A stretch of DNA of 64,000 bases, taken from the NCBI GenBank assembly GCA_027604705.1, contig JADHYV010000006.1, positions 62,001 through 126,000 on the forward strand. The letters run 5' to 3'. Shown one piece after another: positions 46,129-57,896 of this stretch. Both the position numbers and the translations under genes were made by a program. This DNA is from Allomyces arbusculus (taxonomy: Eukaryota; Blastocladiomycota; Blastocladiomycetes; Blastocladiales; Blastocladiaceae). Within the stretch, counting starts at the first letter, position 1. Each line of letters begins with the position of its first letter. The notes below the pieces were generated by a model, which saw nothing but the letters and a program-made list of their open reading frames with translations, ran no database searches and was not told the DNA's origin.

Positions 46129-47389
46129 ATGCTCGCTGGCTCGCCTCCCGACCCTTCGCCTCGTGCGACACCGGGTGCCGCGACTCCGCCGCGCCTGCCG
46201 CGGCTCACGATCCATGAACAGCAGCTTCTTCTCGAGCGGGCCGCCGTGGTGCTGCGCGACGCGTGCATCCCGACGGCCGAACATATGAAAACGGCAGCGC
46301 TCGGCCTGATCCACGGCGGCACCGACGCCCCGCTCATTTCGGACATGATCGCGGTCTTGGCCGCGCTCTCAATAGACCTGCACAAGCTCTGGGCCCTCTA
46401 CGATCCGGCGCTACGCGCCGCGGCGCACGCGATCGAGGTCGACTTGGAGTCGCGCGCCGAGGAGGAACGCAACGCCATCAAGGCTGCCAACAGCCTACAC
46501 GTGCTTTACGAGGGAGTGGCGGCGGCGCAGGGCAAAGGGCATGGCAAGGCAGCTATCGGTTCAACGCAGAGTAGCAATAGGATTGCATCGTTGCTGGCGA
46601 AACGTCAAGGTGCTGCTGAAATGAAGACGCAAGGTACGAGTCCCTTGCGAGGATCGGGAATTTCGCCGCTCATGCTGCTACACAATGGATCCGTGTTGAC
46701 GACTGCTCGTTCGTTTCCAGACCTCGACGCCATGTGTGTGAACCCCGTCGATCCTTCTCCCGCTTTCCGCCGTTCTCATACCGAACCTGTTCGGCGCTCG
46801 TATCACGCCCTTCACGTTGCGGCATCCGGTCGCGGGCCCTGCCGCTCAACTCCGTGCCAACGACGACCGTCGCGCACTCCATTCACCGCTCGCCTCGCAA
46901 GTCCAGACACTCCCGCCGGCTCCACCTGCACTCTCCACCAGATCACGGGCGTCGCCCGAACCCGGCTCTGCCGAATCCGCCATCGACCCGGCCTTGCTCG
47001 AGCAGCTTCTCGCCGACCCGCTCGGGTACCTCCTGGTCGCGCCCGGGTCGCCATTTGTCGCGACCGGCAACGAGCATGACGAGATTACCATGTCAGACGT
47101 GCGCATCGCGCTCGGTCTGCGCGACCTGCTCGGCCTGCGCGACAAGGGCTGCGCGCGAGGCTCAATTACGCGGCAAAGTTCACCATGTAATCAGTTTCCT
47201 GCCGTCGCCACACAGTGCAACAGAACGAACGGGACAGATGGAGCGAAGAGTGCTCAACATCTCGGGCGAGAAGCAGCACTCTGCTACGTCCAACTCGAGC
47301 CACGGCAGGAACCCGGTCCTCGCCCCGTTCACACGCCGCTTGCCATATCGAGTAGCAGGCGGTCATGGTCATCAATGGTTGACACTTAA
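46129..47389 (+). CDS. Hypothetical helical protein, spliced, 3' part uncertain
   Basis: Exon 1 (46129..46633) encodes a mostly helical segment (LTIHEQQLLLERAAVVLRDA, LISDMIAVLAALSIDLHKLW, EVDLESRAEEERNAIKAAN). A clear GTACGA..TTTCCAG intron leads to an exon at 46721..46815, and a second intron (probable acceptor at 46906) restores the frame with AIDPALLEQLLADPLGYLLV and DVRIALGLRDLLGL. After that the frame runs open to a stop at 47387-47389, but this tail looks non-coding and another intron is possible. No family was recognised. Confidence 0.5.
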
Positions 47390-47799
47390 ACAAGCCCATA
47401 CGACTCAGCAACCACGGCAGCCTCAAGCAAGTCGCGTGGCAGCCGCTTAAGTGCGCGGGCCGCAGCTGGGTTGGCGGGGATCATGACTTGATGGACAAGC
47501 TGGACGACGCAAAAGTTCTCGGGCAGCAGCATGGGCAAATCCGGATATCGCGCCAAGCCGATCGATACTTGTTCGCAATTATTGATCCTTTGCACCAAGT
47601 GGCAGTGCCTACGACAGTTGAAGCTGCTTCGATTTGTGAGCGCGGGAGTTGCGAGTGACGAGAACGCTTTGTTGTTGTGAGTGGCCTGATGTGTTGCTGT
47701 GACAAGTTGTTGGAAGAGAGTGTGCTGAATCCAACACGCAAGGACATTTCCTGAGCACATCACACGGCTTCTGACGGCTTCATTCTGTTCCTGTCCCAT
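47386..47799 (-). CDS. Hypothetical ORF, low support
   Basis: A 137-residue frame from the ATG at 47799. Its C-terminal half (QVSIGLARYPDLPMLLPENF, ANPAAARALKRLPRDLLEAA) reads like real protein, while the N-terminal half does not, so an upstream exon may be missing. Its stop overlaps the stop of the convergent gene within one TTAA. No family was recognised. Confidence 0.28.
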   Translation of the reverse strand: MGQEQNEAVRSRVMCSGNVLACWIQHTLFQQLVTATHQATHNNKAFSSLATPALTNRSSFNCRRHCHLVQRINNCEQVSIGLARYPDLPMLLPENFCVVQLVHQVMIPANPAAARALKRLPRDLLEAAVVAESYGLV

Positions 47800-48196
47800 G
47801 GAACAGCTTGGAACAGCAAGGTTCAGAGCAAGTTCGAGCGTTTTGGTATGGTGAGCTGACACTAAACAATGGATTATTGGTTGCGACGAGCGGAAATGAG
47901 AGGAAGCGTCACACGATGCTTGACCGCACAAGGTTGGAAAGCACACCTACTTCGAGTGCGACGAGCGCGATCAAAATCGTAGATAATGGTCGGGACTCGT
48001 GGCAAAAAATGCTAAGGCTTCAGAGTGACGAAAAACACTCTTTCGCCCAGGCAACCGACGGAAACCAAAGCCAATCAAAATTGCATTACATCCAAACTGC
48101 GCGACGTTGGCCTTTGACCCAGCACACAGCTGCAAGCGGCCAAGCTAGCACAACTCGACACGACAGCCGAGCATCGTCCCCAGCGCACCGACCTTA
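47800..48196. other. Short intergenic region
   Basis: 397 bp downstream of ERG24. No gene or motif was seen. Confidence 0.4.
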
Positions 48197-49693
48197 TCAC
48201 CACACGTACGGCACAATGCGATACGGAACGAGGGCACAATACTTGTCCCAGTCCTTGCCGTACTTGGTCTTGCACTTGTGCTCGTCGCGGTAGAAGCGGT
48301 GCACGAGCAGCACGGCAAAGTAGACCGGGTAGAAGTAGGGGATCGGGTGCGTGAATCCGCACGGCAGCGACCAGGCCACTGACATGAGCCAGTCGCCAAA
48401 ATAATTAATGTGGCGTGCACGGCCCCACCACCCACTGATCAGCAGCTTGGACCCGGCCGCGGTCTCCATGTACCGCAAGTGCTTGACGCGCGGACCCGTC
48501 GGGTCCGACCGGAACGCGTCCTTTTCCGAGTTGGCCGACCGGAAAATGTAGTAGCCGAGGGCGTTCAGCGCGAGGACGCCAAAAACGCCGAACCAGCCCA
48601 GGTTGGTCGCGGGCATTTGCGACAGGTACCGCGCCTGCAGCGTGTAGGTAAAGGGCACCCACAGCAAATCGCCGGCAACGAGCATGTATCCAAACCCGTC
48701 GGTCGTAATGTCCATGGTTGTCAGGACCTTGGGCTCGTTGTAGAGCGCGTCGATCACGTAAACGGCCTGGAACATGACGACGAGCGCCATGGCGTCGGTC
48801 ACGTAGCCAGTCGTCACGTACTGCTTGGTCAGGAAGGCCACGTCGAGCAGAAGCCACCCAATTAGCCCGGGCCGCAGCTCGCAGAATTGCTTGAGGTCAA
48901 AGTTGCCGATGCGCGGGTTGAGCTCGCGACCAATGAAGAACTGTGGAAACATTGGCAATCAGTTGGCATGCTCGAGCCTCACGACAAGAGAGAATAGACC
49001 TCATACGTCGTAGATCGGGTTACCCGAGTTGCCACCAAGCGCGAGCAGCTTGGTGCCCTTGAACGATGCGAGGTAGAGGCCCAGCGACATGGCGTAGGTG
49101 AAGAGAATGGCGCTGAAAATGATCGGCACGAAATTGTCGGCAATGTAGAGTAGCAGGTCCGGGCCATGGAAGTTGACGACGAGCAGCAGGCAAATGGCCG
49201 TGAAGACGAGCGTGTTGAACCCATTGATCTTGTAGAGCAGCGTCTGGCCGTTGCGCAGCGGCGTGCCGCGCACCATGTCGCCGGGCAGCAAGCGGTACAT
49301 GGCGATACACCACGCAAACCATCCGAGGTATGCGACAAGTGCTCCTGGGTCGAACAGCGCCGACCATGCAACCCTTGGCTGCAAATGCGCGACGAGAGCA
49401 GAGGTCGAAGACACCCATGAGGCGGCAGGGCACCCGTCGGGCGTGCACAGGACGTTGAGACCGAGCACGATCATGGGCATGGTCAAGGAAAGAATGGTCG
49501 CGCCGATCGGACCGGCGAATTCGTAACTGTGCGTGCGCGGGTTGAGCTCGGGGACGGGCGACTTGACATCGCGCGTGGCAACGCGCGGCTGCGGGTCCGG
49601 CGACGGCGCGACGGCGCGGTCGGCTGACGCAACGCGCTTGCGTGCCTGCGCGCGCGTGTTGCGCGCGGGCGAGTCAAAGGCGGTCGTGGCCAT
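48197..49693 (-). CDS. ERG24: Delta(14)-sterol reductase (ERG24)
   Basis: Two exons (49007..49693, 48197..48940; 66-nt intron, GTATGA..CCACAG) give 476 residues. A polar ~60-residue head precedes a multi-span membrane domain: [59 protein letters not shown]. The sterol-reductase signature is intact: LLISGWWGRARHINYFGDW. The C-terminus has KCKTKYGKDWDKYC and ends VPYRIVPYVW. It reduces the C14-C15 double bond after CYP51 in ergosterol synthesis, using NADPH, in the ER membrane. The delta-7 reductase and the Erg4 branch share these motifs, so the exact position reduced is inferred. Confidence 0.92.
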
Positions 49694-50509
49694 GAGAGTG
49701 GTAAAGTGGCGTTGATGCGTGCGGCAGTACTCGTGGTCACTTCGTGTCGCAGGTTGGTGGAGAGTTGCACGTCGCTTGTTCCGCGCGTCGCGGTCGAGTG
49801 CGGTCCGGTCCAAGCGATCTGGTGGTCAATCGTCGTCCTCGTCGTGGTGGTTGGGGGTGGTTGGCGGTGATCGTCGTCGTCGCTTGTCGCGGGTTGGTGC
49901 GGTGATCGCCTCGGTCACGCCAGGTCACACATCTTGCTGCCGGTTCACCTCGCGAACCAACTCGAGCTCGAGCGTCGGCTTGCTGTGACCGTTCCCGAAA
50001 GCAACCGCCTCCGCGATTGCCAACCACGCCGACTTCAAGCATCACGCTCGTCTTGGATCAAGCTCGTGTCGTCTGCCCAACTCGGCCCCTCGGTAGCGAT
50101 TTATCCGCGCCTAGCGCACCTTCGGTTCTTGCTATCAACGATGGCGAGCTTCCACGCGCCCGCGCACCACCACGACTTGCGGCATTCCGTGGCGAGGCTT
50201 CTACGCTGATAGTTTGCTTCCAAGCGGCGGGGATTCGCCAGTGGTCGTGGTGGTGGTGAGTGGTCGTGGAGGGGAGCGTGGAACCTCGGCTCTTGATCGT
50301 GGGAGGAGCCATAACCCAACCAATCGCCGTGACGTGCACTCGTGCTTACCACGCCGCCCCTCGCTCTACGTGTATACGCGACGCTCGCTCCTTCATCCGC
50401 GCCGGACCCGCCCTGTGCCACGGCATTTTGGCCGATCACCAATTTCGTGTTGATTACGACCAGTCTCCTCTGCTCCGTACCCTACCCCCAACCTATTCCC
50501 TCCTTCACC
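49694..50509. promoter_or_regulatory. Divergent region between ERG24 and a small membrane-protein gene
   Basis: 816 bp holding both promoters. No sterol-response or TATA element could be defended. Confidence 0.35.
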
Positions 50510-50819
50510 ATGACCATGTTCACGAGCGTTCTCGGGTGGGCCTCGTTTGGCGTCGCTGCGCGCGGCCTCGCCAATGCTCTTGAGCGCAAGAACCCGTTGC
50601 AGGGTACGCTGCACGTCGTCTGTGATCACGACCCCCGTGCTTCTCTGATCACTGTGCGCGATAGGTGCCGGTGGTCACGCTGCGGCCGCCCTGATCTTTG
50701 GCTCGTTTGGTTACTACATCTACGGCGTGCAGCAGCGCCAAGAGGCCGAGTTGGAAAAGGTGCTGGCCAAGGTGCGCGAGAACAAGCGCGCGCAGCTCGC
50801 ACAGGAGGCCGCCGAGTAA
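50510..50819 (+). CDS. Small single-span protein with C-terminal helix, possibly a mitochondrial inner-membrane subunit
   Basis: Two exons (50510..50603, 50665..50819; 61-nt intron) give 82 residues. A short amphipathic start (MTMFTSVLGWASFGVAARGL) is followed by a glycine-rich membrane span (AAAALIFGSFGYYIYGV) and a charged helix (QRQEAELEKVLAKVRENKRA). The size and layout resemble accessory subunits of the ATP synthase or respiratory complexes. I cannot name the subunit. The in-phase join across a clean GTACGC..GATAG intron supports it as a real gene. Confidence 0.7.
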
Positions 50820-51116
50820 GGCGGTGTCTGGACCATCGTAGCGTCGAGGAAAATACATTGTTTAGGATCCAGAATGCGCGTCGCTTGGCAATGATTGCTT
50901 TCAGCAGGCCACGCGTCGGGTTTGCAAGTCGAAATCGTTCTGCTGGCAACACCTCCTCCTGCTTTCGTCCGCCCTCCGCAGTGGCATGTGTTGCCAGATC
51001 AAATTTGGAGGAGAAAGTCCATTATGTTCAACGCTTGTTCGCGCTATCCTTCACCCGTTTCGCAAATACCCCCTTTTGCCAGCACCCTCCGCACCAACTT
51101 CCCGACCAATTGCAAC

Positions 51117-53281
51117 CTACATCACATACGCGTTCTTGCCCGTCATTTCCACGCGCCCGACCGCCGTGATTGCAATCGTCTGCTCAATCAGGTCCTGCGT
51201 CAGCGGCGACTCCATGTCCTCGGCCAGCGCCAGCGCGAGCCGCACGGCATTCTTGATCTGCCGCCCGTTCATGACCGTCTCGGCGAGCTTTTCGAAATCG
51301 AGCGCTGGGTCGACTTCGATCCCGCGCAAGTTGCCGACGAGGTTACGCCACACTTGTGCGCGCGCGTCTGGCGCGAGATGGTCGTACCGCAGCGCGACCG
51401 TGACGCGCGACTCGAACGCCGGGTCGAATTCGAGAACGCGGTTCGTGGCTACGAAATTCAGTCGTCGTTAGCGGCCTTCCCCACCCGTGCAGAGGAACCA
51501 ACCAAGAAAAACGCACTCAAAAACAGAATGCCCGGATGGTACTCGAGCAGCCGCAGCATCACGCACACCATGGCGTTCCGCGTCACGTCGGCACTCGCGA
51601 TACGCTTTTCCAAGAACACGTCGGCCTCATCGATCAGCGCGAGTGCGTTCCATCCGGCACACAGCTCAAGCACCGACCCCAACCGGTCCTCCATTTCCTG
51701 CGGCGTCGTCCCGAGCTCGCCCATCGTCACGTAATACAGCGGCCGGTGCAGCAACTCGGCAATTGCCTCGGCCGTCAACGTCTTGCCGCACCCGGGCGGC
51801 CCGTGCAGCAGGAACACGGACCCACCGGACTTGCCCTGGATCAGATCGTCAAACTGGGCTTTCCCCGCGCCAAACTTGACGAGCGCGCGAATCAGCCGCT
51901 TCCGTTCCGGCGCGAGGACGAGCTTCGCAAATGCGTCGTCGTTGAACCTGATCGCTTGCACCGCATCGACCAGGACGTGGCCCCACGCCTTGGTCGCGAA
52001 ACTGAACCCAACGAGCGCCGGCCAAATCAAAGCGTGCAAGTTTTTGGGAACCGCGCGGAACAGCAGAATACCTTGCCCGACGGGCGGCAACTCGCCGCGC
52101 GCGAGACTCGCATCGTTCGCAATGCGCTTGTACCGTGCCGCCGCACCCTGGATCGCGAGCGTCACTTCGTCGGCGCCCTGCGATGCGTAATGACCCAGAA
52201 GCATCCCTCGCTCGCCGTCAATCACGATACGGCCCGACGCGACCGACGGCACCATCGACGCGCCGCCGCGACTGGACGACCCGCGGTGCACGAAAAACGA
52301 GCCGGGAGCGTACTCGACAAACGGGACCGCGTTGCCCGCAAGAAGGTCGACACACTTAGCCCCACGGTCGTGTAAGTGCATGTCGCTTTCGGGTACGGGT
52401 GTCGCGAGCCCGAGGTCCGCGAGCGCGCGCACTTTCGCGCCGGTCCACCCGGAATAGACTTCGTCGAACGTGACGAGCGAAAAGTAGCGGCCGAAACTGA
52501 CAATGCATTCGAGCCGCATGTGGAAACTCGTCTCGATCTTGAAGAGAGTGCGCTTTTCCTCGTACCTACACGTGGGTTGCGTTGACGCGCGCAAGGTCAG
52601 AGTAATAGTTTGACGCGCGCGCCACAAATTGAAGCAAAAGAGCGCGTACCACGACGTGCGCACGCGGTAGCCGGCCGCCACACCACCCCCCAGCGCCGTC
52701 GTCCCGGCAACGAGCGTGCCCGGCTTGTACAGCTCGCCAAGCCCATCAAACTCGACCGACCCGGCGGCGATCGCGGCACGGTGGCTCGCGAGCGACTCGG
52801 CAAAGTGGCCCTCGACCGACGCGACCAGTTCGTCGAGCCCGGGCACCGTCACAGACGTCGTCGCGTCCGGCGGCTGGAACGCAAGGACCGAAAACAGGTC
52901 GATCGCGTGGTGCCGCGCATACCGCTTGCTCTCGTCCGCTTCGTCGTCAATCAACAGCGACGCATTGTACTCGTTGAGCGTGAGCTGCGTGCCGCGCAAC
53001 TTACCGAGCGCGTAGAGCAGTTGTTGCGGCGTGAGCTTGCGTGAGAGCGGCGCGCCGGGGATCAGTGCCTTGATGACGGGGAAGAGCGGAATTTCGCCGG
53101 GCTGACGAAGTGCGGGGTCGGGCGTGGGCGCGATCTGGTACTCGAACGCGCGCGCGCTTTCGTCGAGGAGGACCTTGGCAAAATGCGCGTGGGTTGACGT
53201 GTCGCTGCCATCGGCAACGTCCATGAGGCCGATGACGCTGCGGCGTGAAGGGAGGGGTGGCGGCGGAGGTGGAGGGATCAT
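51117..53281 (-). CDS. Fungal AAA-type ATPase (large N-terminal domain plus AAA module)
   Basis: Two exons (51517..53281, 51448 down to 51117; 68-nt intron with CTAAC branch) give 698 residues. The N-terminal ~400 residues form the domain found in a large fungal family of uncharacterised AAA ATPases. The AAA module has Walker A LLHGPPGCGKTLTAEAIAE, Walker B ALALIDEADVFLE, sensor 1 restored across the intron as LFLTTNRVLEFDPAF, and arginine-finger region ESRVTVALRYDHL. The C-terminus carries GRQIKNAVRLALALAE. Function of this family is unknown. I used the ATG at 53281 (MIPPPPPPP); in-frame ATGs at 53395 and 53437 are possible. Confidence 0.87.
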
Positions 53282-53494
53282 CTTGCACGTTGGTGAGCGA
53301 TCGTCGATGGTGAGCTGGGCGGGTAGAGAGAGCAAGCAAGGACCGTCTGCAACGCGAAAGCTCGATGTATTGCACTTGGTGAGGGTGGAGCGCATGCTTT
53401 TGACGGCCCTCGACCACCAAGCTGTTTCGAGAACCATGGCGCACGCGTTTGTCTCCCAGCTCCGTCCCTTTTGCCTCTTTGGCCTACCGCATCT

Positions 53495-53530
53495 TGGCAC
53501 AAATCGTCCATCTGGCACAAATCGTCCATC
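53495..53530 (+). repeat. 18-bp direct repeat, two perfect copies
   Basis: Two adjacent copies of tggcacaaatcgtccatc. Confidence 0.95.
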
Positions 53531-53597
53531 ATCCTGCTTGAGCGTTTCCTTGCGACGATCTCAACATTTCCTTGGCCCACCTTGGCAGCAACCATCT

Positions 53598-53666
53598 CCC
53601 CATACATCATGCTTGGCAGTCCCCATACATCATGCTTGGCAGTCCCCATACATCATGCTTGGCAGT
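53598..53666 (+). repeat. 23-bp tandem repeat, three perfect copies
   Basis: Three head-to-tail copies of a unit beginning ccccatacatcatgcttgg and ending cagt, with no spacers. Confidence 0.96.
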
Positions 53667-54271
53667 CGCCGCTTCTCCGGACAACGTGCTTGGCAGCATT
53701 CGTTCCCCGAATGTCACATCTGCGGCCCCGATTATGACATCGGGCTGGCGCTGTGCCCTTTGTCTCTAGCTGGTAACTTTGCTTGCAGCAGCTGTTTGAA
53801 TCAGGAACATGAAGCAGTCCACACAGCAGCCACCTCTGATGCAAATCGGGCATCAAAGTCGTGGCAGCAAATAAACCAAAAGGTGCTTGCACCCGCTGGG
53901 CAGCAAGAATTTAGCAGCGACGTACAGAGCGGAAAGTCGCAACACCGGTTTCCAGTCACGCTCCATTGCCAGTAGAAGCAAAACCCTTTTCGAGTCGACC
54001 AGCATTCCATCCACGACTTCTCCCTCGCGCGAACAGACGGGCCTACAAGAGATCACCGAACCGCTGGCGCAATCATCGCCCCACTCCCCAGTCCCAAGAT
54101 TGAGACGGACACGACGATCACCGCCACGAAGAACCAATCAAAGCGCACGCCATGGCCGCTTCAATGCATGCTCCGGTCGCGCAGCATCTCCCCCCATGTC
54201 GCACCGTTCCGGCGATTGCCACCACGGGCAAACGTGAGTATCAGCGGGCGCACCCGCGGATGCAACACGCG

Positions 54272-54920
54272 CTAAAAAGTGGCGACAGATGCGGCGTCGG
54301 CGCCATGGATCCCATTCAGGTCGAGCATCTCGAGCTTGGGCTTTGGCGGTGCGGCAAGCTGCTCAACCAGCTCCGGCAAGACGGGGCAGGCGAGCTTGAG
54401 CGACTTGATGGTGGCCGGCACGCGAGATGCGACTCTGATAGCGCCAGCCTTGTGCATGATTGGCACAAGATGCAGCACTTCCACACAGGGTGGAACGACC
54501 AGGCTGGCCGTGACAAAGGCCGAATACGTCCTCTGGCCAACGTGGCTGTGGCTCCACCAACTGCATCAGCGAGCGGTCCGACTTGCCAGGCGGCGTAACC
54601 GTCAGTTTGTGCAGAGCCGGGAACCAGACAAACGCATGCGCAATTGCATCGACCTCAGCCGCATGCATGCGCCCACCCAAATGAAACTCGAGCCGCGTCA
54701 AGTTCCGTGCACGGATCGACGACAGAAGCGGAACCACTGTGCCAGAGCCGCAATGATAGCACACAAACGTGGTCAGGGCCGGGAATGGTAAGAGCGACGC
54801 TCTATCGCCTAAAATAGTCGATGGGGAAGGGACAGGCGCGACATTGCTTGAAATGGCTGCCTGCAAGGGCGGCGCGAGCGAGAGATTAGCCAGGTTCTGT
54901 CGAGCGACCTTGGCGAGCAT
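54272..54920 (-). CDS. Leucine-rich-repeat-like protein, possibly F-box type, structure incomplete
   Basis: Two frames look coding. The upstream part, from the ATG at 54920, has LLPFPALTTFVCYHCG, ARNLTRLEFHLGG and FPALHKLTVTPPG. The downstream part has VEVLHLVPIMHKAG, IKSLKLACPVLPELVEQL and KLEMLDLNGIHG, ending at the stop at 54272. Both carry LxxLxL-type repeats. An intron near 54530-54490 must join them (donor GTATTC after EPQPRWPED is one option), but no join satisfied me. More exons may lie upstream. Fungi have many such F-box/LRR genes. Confidence 0.45.
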
Positions 54921-55328
54921 CAACCGTCAGTTGAGTCGAAGGAGGCCAAGAAAACAGTCGAAAAGCGATGCTCTCCACTCTGTCCTGAAGCTCGACCCTT
55001 CATCTCGTCGAAGAAGCAGAACGGGGCACTTCATGCATGGCGTGAGAAAACCAAATTCGTTCATCATTTGCTGCTGCCAGTTGGAGCAACCAGACGCTCA
55101 TGTTTCCTCCACCCTGCGCGCGGTGACGCAATAACAATTCCAGACCTGTATAAATGGACACAGCAAGTCGTCATCCGTTGCACTCTGTATCGAAAAGAAC
55201 TGCCATTCACACACCGACGACGAGCGCAAGGAACTGCGAGCGCAAGAAGGCAATCCACAGTATCATCGCCAACACGAGACAGAAACTGAGCCATGGTTTA
55301 GAAATTGTCACGACGCTCCAAACCATCC
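54921..55328. other. Intergenic region with a TATA-like element
   Basis: About 400 bp. A GTATAAATGG string lies near 55147 on the plus strand, with no supported gene after it. Confidence 0.35.
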
Positions 55329-56038
55329 TCACCACTCGCCGCGCCCGCCGCCGCGTCGATCCGCCTTCTTCTTGCCCGCCATCTTCTTACTCTCGAGCCG
55401 GCGCTCGTTCTGCGCGCGCTGCCTATCGACCCCATCCCCCACCCCACCTAGTCGTCAGTCCCCGCTTCCCCTCCCCTCCCCTCCCACCCAACCCAAATCC
55501 CAACGTACAATTTCATTACATGCCGCTTCTGCTCGGCCGTCGTCTCGCGCGGGACATACCCCGCCTCCTTCACCATCTCAAACACCTTCTCCACACAATC
55601 GTCCACGTTCTGCCGCTGTGACCGGAACCGATCGCTCATCACGACCAAGTCCCCGTCCTTGTTAATCTGCGCCGCGCGCTGTCGCATGAGCGCGGTGTGC
55701 GCGTACTCGGGCAACCATGCGGGCCGTGGGTCAACGTGGAATTTGAGAATGGCCTTGGTGTTGACCTTGTTCACGTTTTGCCCGCCGGGACCGGAACTGC
55801 GCGCGTAGCTGACGGTGTAGGCCGTGGATGGGATGGAAGACTGGGTAAATGAGTCGATCCAGGTGCGGTCGGGGAGGTCGGCCGCGTTGGTCGAGTACGG
55901 GACGTGATGGTGGGGTTGAGCGACTGTCCTGGCCGTTGCTGGGGTCGCGCCGCGCGCGGCGAGCGCGGCATGGTGCGGGGCAAGCGCGATGAGAATGGTG
56001 CGCCAAGTCGCAGCGCGTGGGAGGATTGCAGTGATCAT
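55329..56038 (-). CDS. Mitochondrial peptidyl-tRNA hydrolase ICT1 type (mL62/Pth4)
   Basis: Two exons (55509..56038, 55329..55422; 86-nt intron) give 207 residues. An N-terminal Ala/Arg-rich segment (ILPRAATWRTILIALAP) looks like a mitochondrial targeting sequence. The release-factor catalytic loop reads SSGPGGQNVNKVNTKAIL, with the GGQ that hydrolyses the ester bond. The second exon supplies the basic tail (QRAQNERRLESKKMAGKKKA) typical of ICT1-like rescue factors, which enters the empty mRNA channel of stalled ribosomes. Length and lack of a codon-recognition domain exclude an ordinary RF1. The ATG at 56038 was chosen; one seven codons upstream is possible. Confidence 0.92.
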
Positions 56039-56252
56039 GATGCCTTGGTTCGCCGGCATGGCTCTTCCATGATTTGTGGTGGCTCCGCAACGTGTTGGCA
56101 AGAACCAGACTGTCCACGCCAATCAAAGCACGGGTCCGCATCAGACCTTCCTCGTTGATTACCTCGGCGGCGAGTGTGCAGCGTGCTCACTTCGTCGACG
56201 CAGCTCTCGTCGCTAAAATCAACGAGCCAAATCGCTGCAACCTCGCACAACT

Positions 56253-57896
56253 ATGGCCAAAACCTGTGGCAGGAAGAAGAAATCCCATGGCTCGCGCGGT
56301 GGACACCATTCGCGACCAGCAACGCAAGATCACCATGATCACGAACCAACAACAACAACAACCGCGTCGGTGGCGGTCTCAACACATGCCGACGAGCACA
56401 CGAATGTGAAATACTCGGCTGAATCCAAAGATGGCTCAGCCGCGGCCACTTCACCGGGTGCTGCTGCTGGTCCCGCCACCACACCTGACTCGAGTTCCGC
56501 CGCGCCTTCAATCACAATGAAATTCGACGGTCCACGCCACTTCCTCCTCGTCATCGACGTGGAAGGCACCTGCGACGAACAAGCGCAATTCGATTACTTT
56601 AACGAAATCATCGAGCTCCCGTGCGTCCTCGTCGACGGCAACTCGGGCGACGTGGTGCGCACCCCCCCCCCCCCCCCATTCCCTCCCCGTTCCCCTCCCC
56701 CACCTCACCTCTTCCCCGTCTAGATCGACGAATTCCAAACCTACGTGCGCCCGATCGAACAGCCCACCTTGACCGAGTACTGCACGCAGCTCACGGGGAT
56801 CACGCAAGCGCAAGTCGATTCCGCGCCGACATTCCCGGCAGCACTCTGGCGGCTCGAGGCGTGGCTGCAGACGCACGGCGTCCTCGCGGGATTCTCGTTC
56901 ACTCGCGCCAGCGACGACGAAGACGGGTTGGTGGACGCGGTCGCGGCGCTCTCGCTCGGCGATAAGGTCAAGACGGCGGCGGCGGCGCCGGACGGGGTGA
57001 CAGTGACGGTGGTGACGGACGGGCCTTGGTGCGTGCCGTTGTCCACCTCCCCCACTTCGCTCGTTCATGAGCGGACGATTGACACCCGGCTCTGTGCGTG
57101 TAGGGACGTGCGCGACTTCTTCCGCAAATCGCTCACCATCCACGCGCTCCCACGACCTTGGTACCTGCGCCGGTTCCTCGACACGCGCAAGTTCATCCAC
57201 CGCACGTTTCACCCGTCGACGTCCCTCTCCCTCAACGGCCAACTGCACCTGTTCGGCCTCTCCTTCACTGGGCGCGAGCACTGCGGCCTTGACGACTCGC
57301 GCAACTTGGCGCGGATCGTGGCCCACTTGGTACAGGTCGAGAAGTGTGTCTTGCGCGCGAATTGGCGCCTGACGGGAACGCTGACGCACGGGGCGAGGCT
57401 CGCACGCGCGGTCCCGCACGGCGGGCGGTGTTGGAAGTCGGGCGACGAGGTGTGGGAGTGGGTGGATGTGGGGCGGGACGGGAAGGTGGTGCGGCATCGG
57501 CCGCCGCGCCCGGTGGGCGGGTTGAGGATGCGGCCGGCGGGTGGGGAGGAGGCGGCGTGGAGAGGAAAGGCCGCGGTCACGGAACTTGACGGCGGAGTGG
57601 CGACCCAAGACGGCGTGGCGACCCAAGACGGCGTGGCGACCCAAGACGGCGTGGCCAAAAATGGCACGGCCGAGGAGGCCGCCGACCAGAGTAGCGCGGG
57701 ACCAGACGGTCGCGGGGATGGGGCCAGTGGGGACGGGACTGCCGCAGGGGATGCCCTTCTCCTGGTCGAGGACGGCACGACCGTGGACGGCGACGGTGTG
57801 GGTGTTGCGATTGTGGCAGAGGCGGGTGCGAAAGAGGTCTTGCGTGAGGTGGAATGGACCGTCGTCCAGGCGCGAAAATCGAGGCGTGCAGATTGA
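56253..57896 (+). CDS. ERI1-type 3'-5' exoribonuclease (DEDDh)
   Basis: Three exons (56253..56654, 56724..57028, 57104..57896) give 499 residues. A low-complexity N-terminus precedes the exonuclease domain: FLLVIDVEGTCDEQ (first Asp and Glu), YFNEIIELPCVLVD, TEYCTQLTGITQAQVDSAPTF, GPWDVRDFF (Asp, restored across the second intron) and EHCGLDDSRNLARIV (the His and last Asp). This is the order of Eri1/3'hExo, which trims small RNAs, histone mRNA ends and 5.8S rRNA. The SAP domain of animal ERI1 is absent. A ~130-residue C-terminal extension contains three copies of GVATQD and is otherwise acidic and disordered. A poly-C run sits just inside the first intron. Confidence 0.92.
57596..57655 (+). 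repeat. 18-bp coding tandem repeat, about three copies
   Basis: Three near-perfect copies of gtggcgacccaagacggc encode GVATQD in the tail of the ERI1-type protein. Confidence 0.9.

Larger units (their letters stand above)
53282..54271. other. Intergenic region with two short tandem repeats
   Basis: About 1 kb with lower GC and no supported gene. It contains two 18-bp and three 23-bp tandem units, listed separately. Confidence 0.4.

Noticed and set aside
52560-52625. Extra intron inside the AAA ATPase exon
   Set aside because: A GTCAAA..TGTAG pair is visible, but removing it breaks the reading frame, while the unspliced frame continues cleanly.
53598-53666. CRISPR-like array
   Set aside because: Units are directly adjacent without spacers, only three copies exist, and the DNA is eukaryotic.
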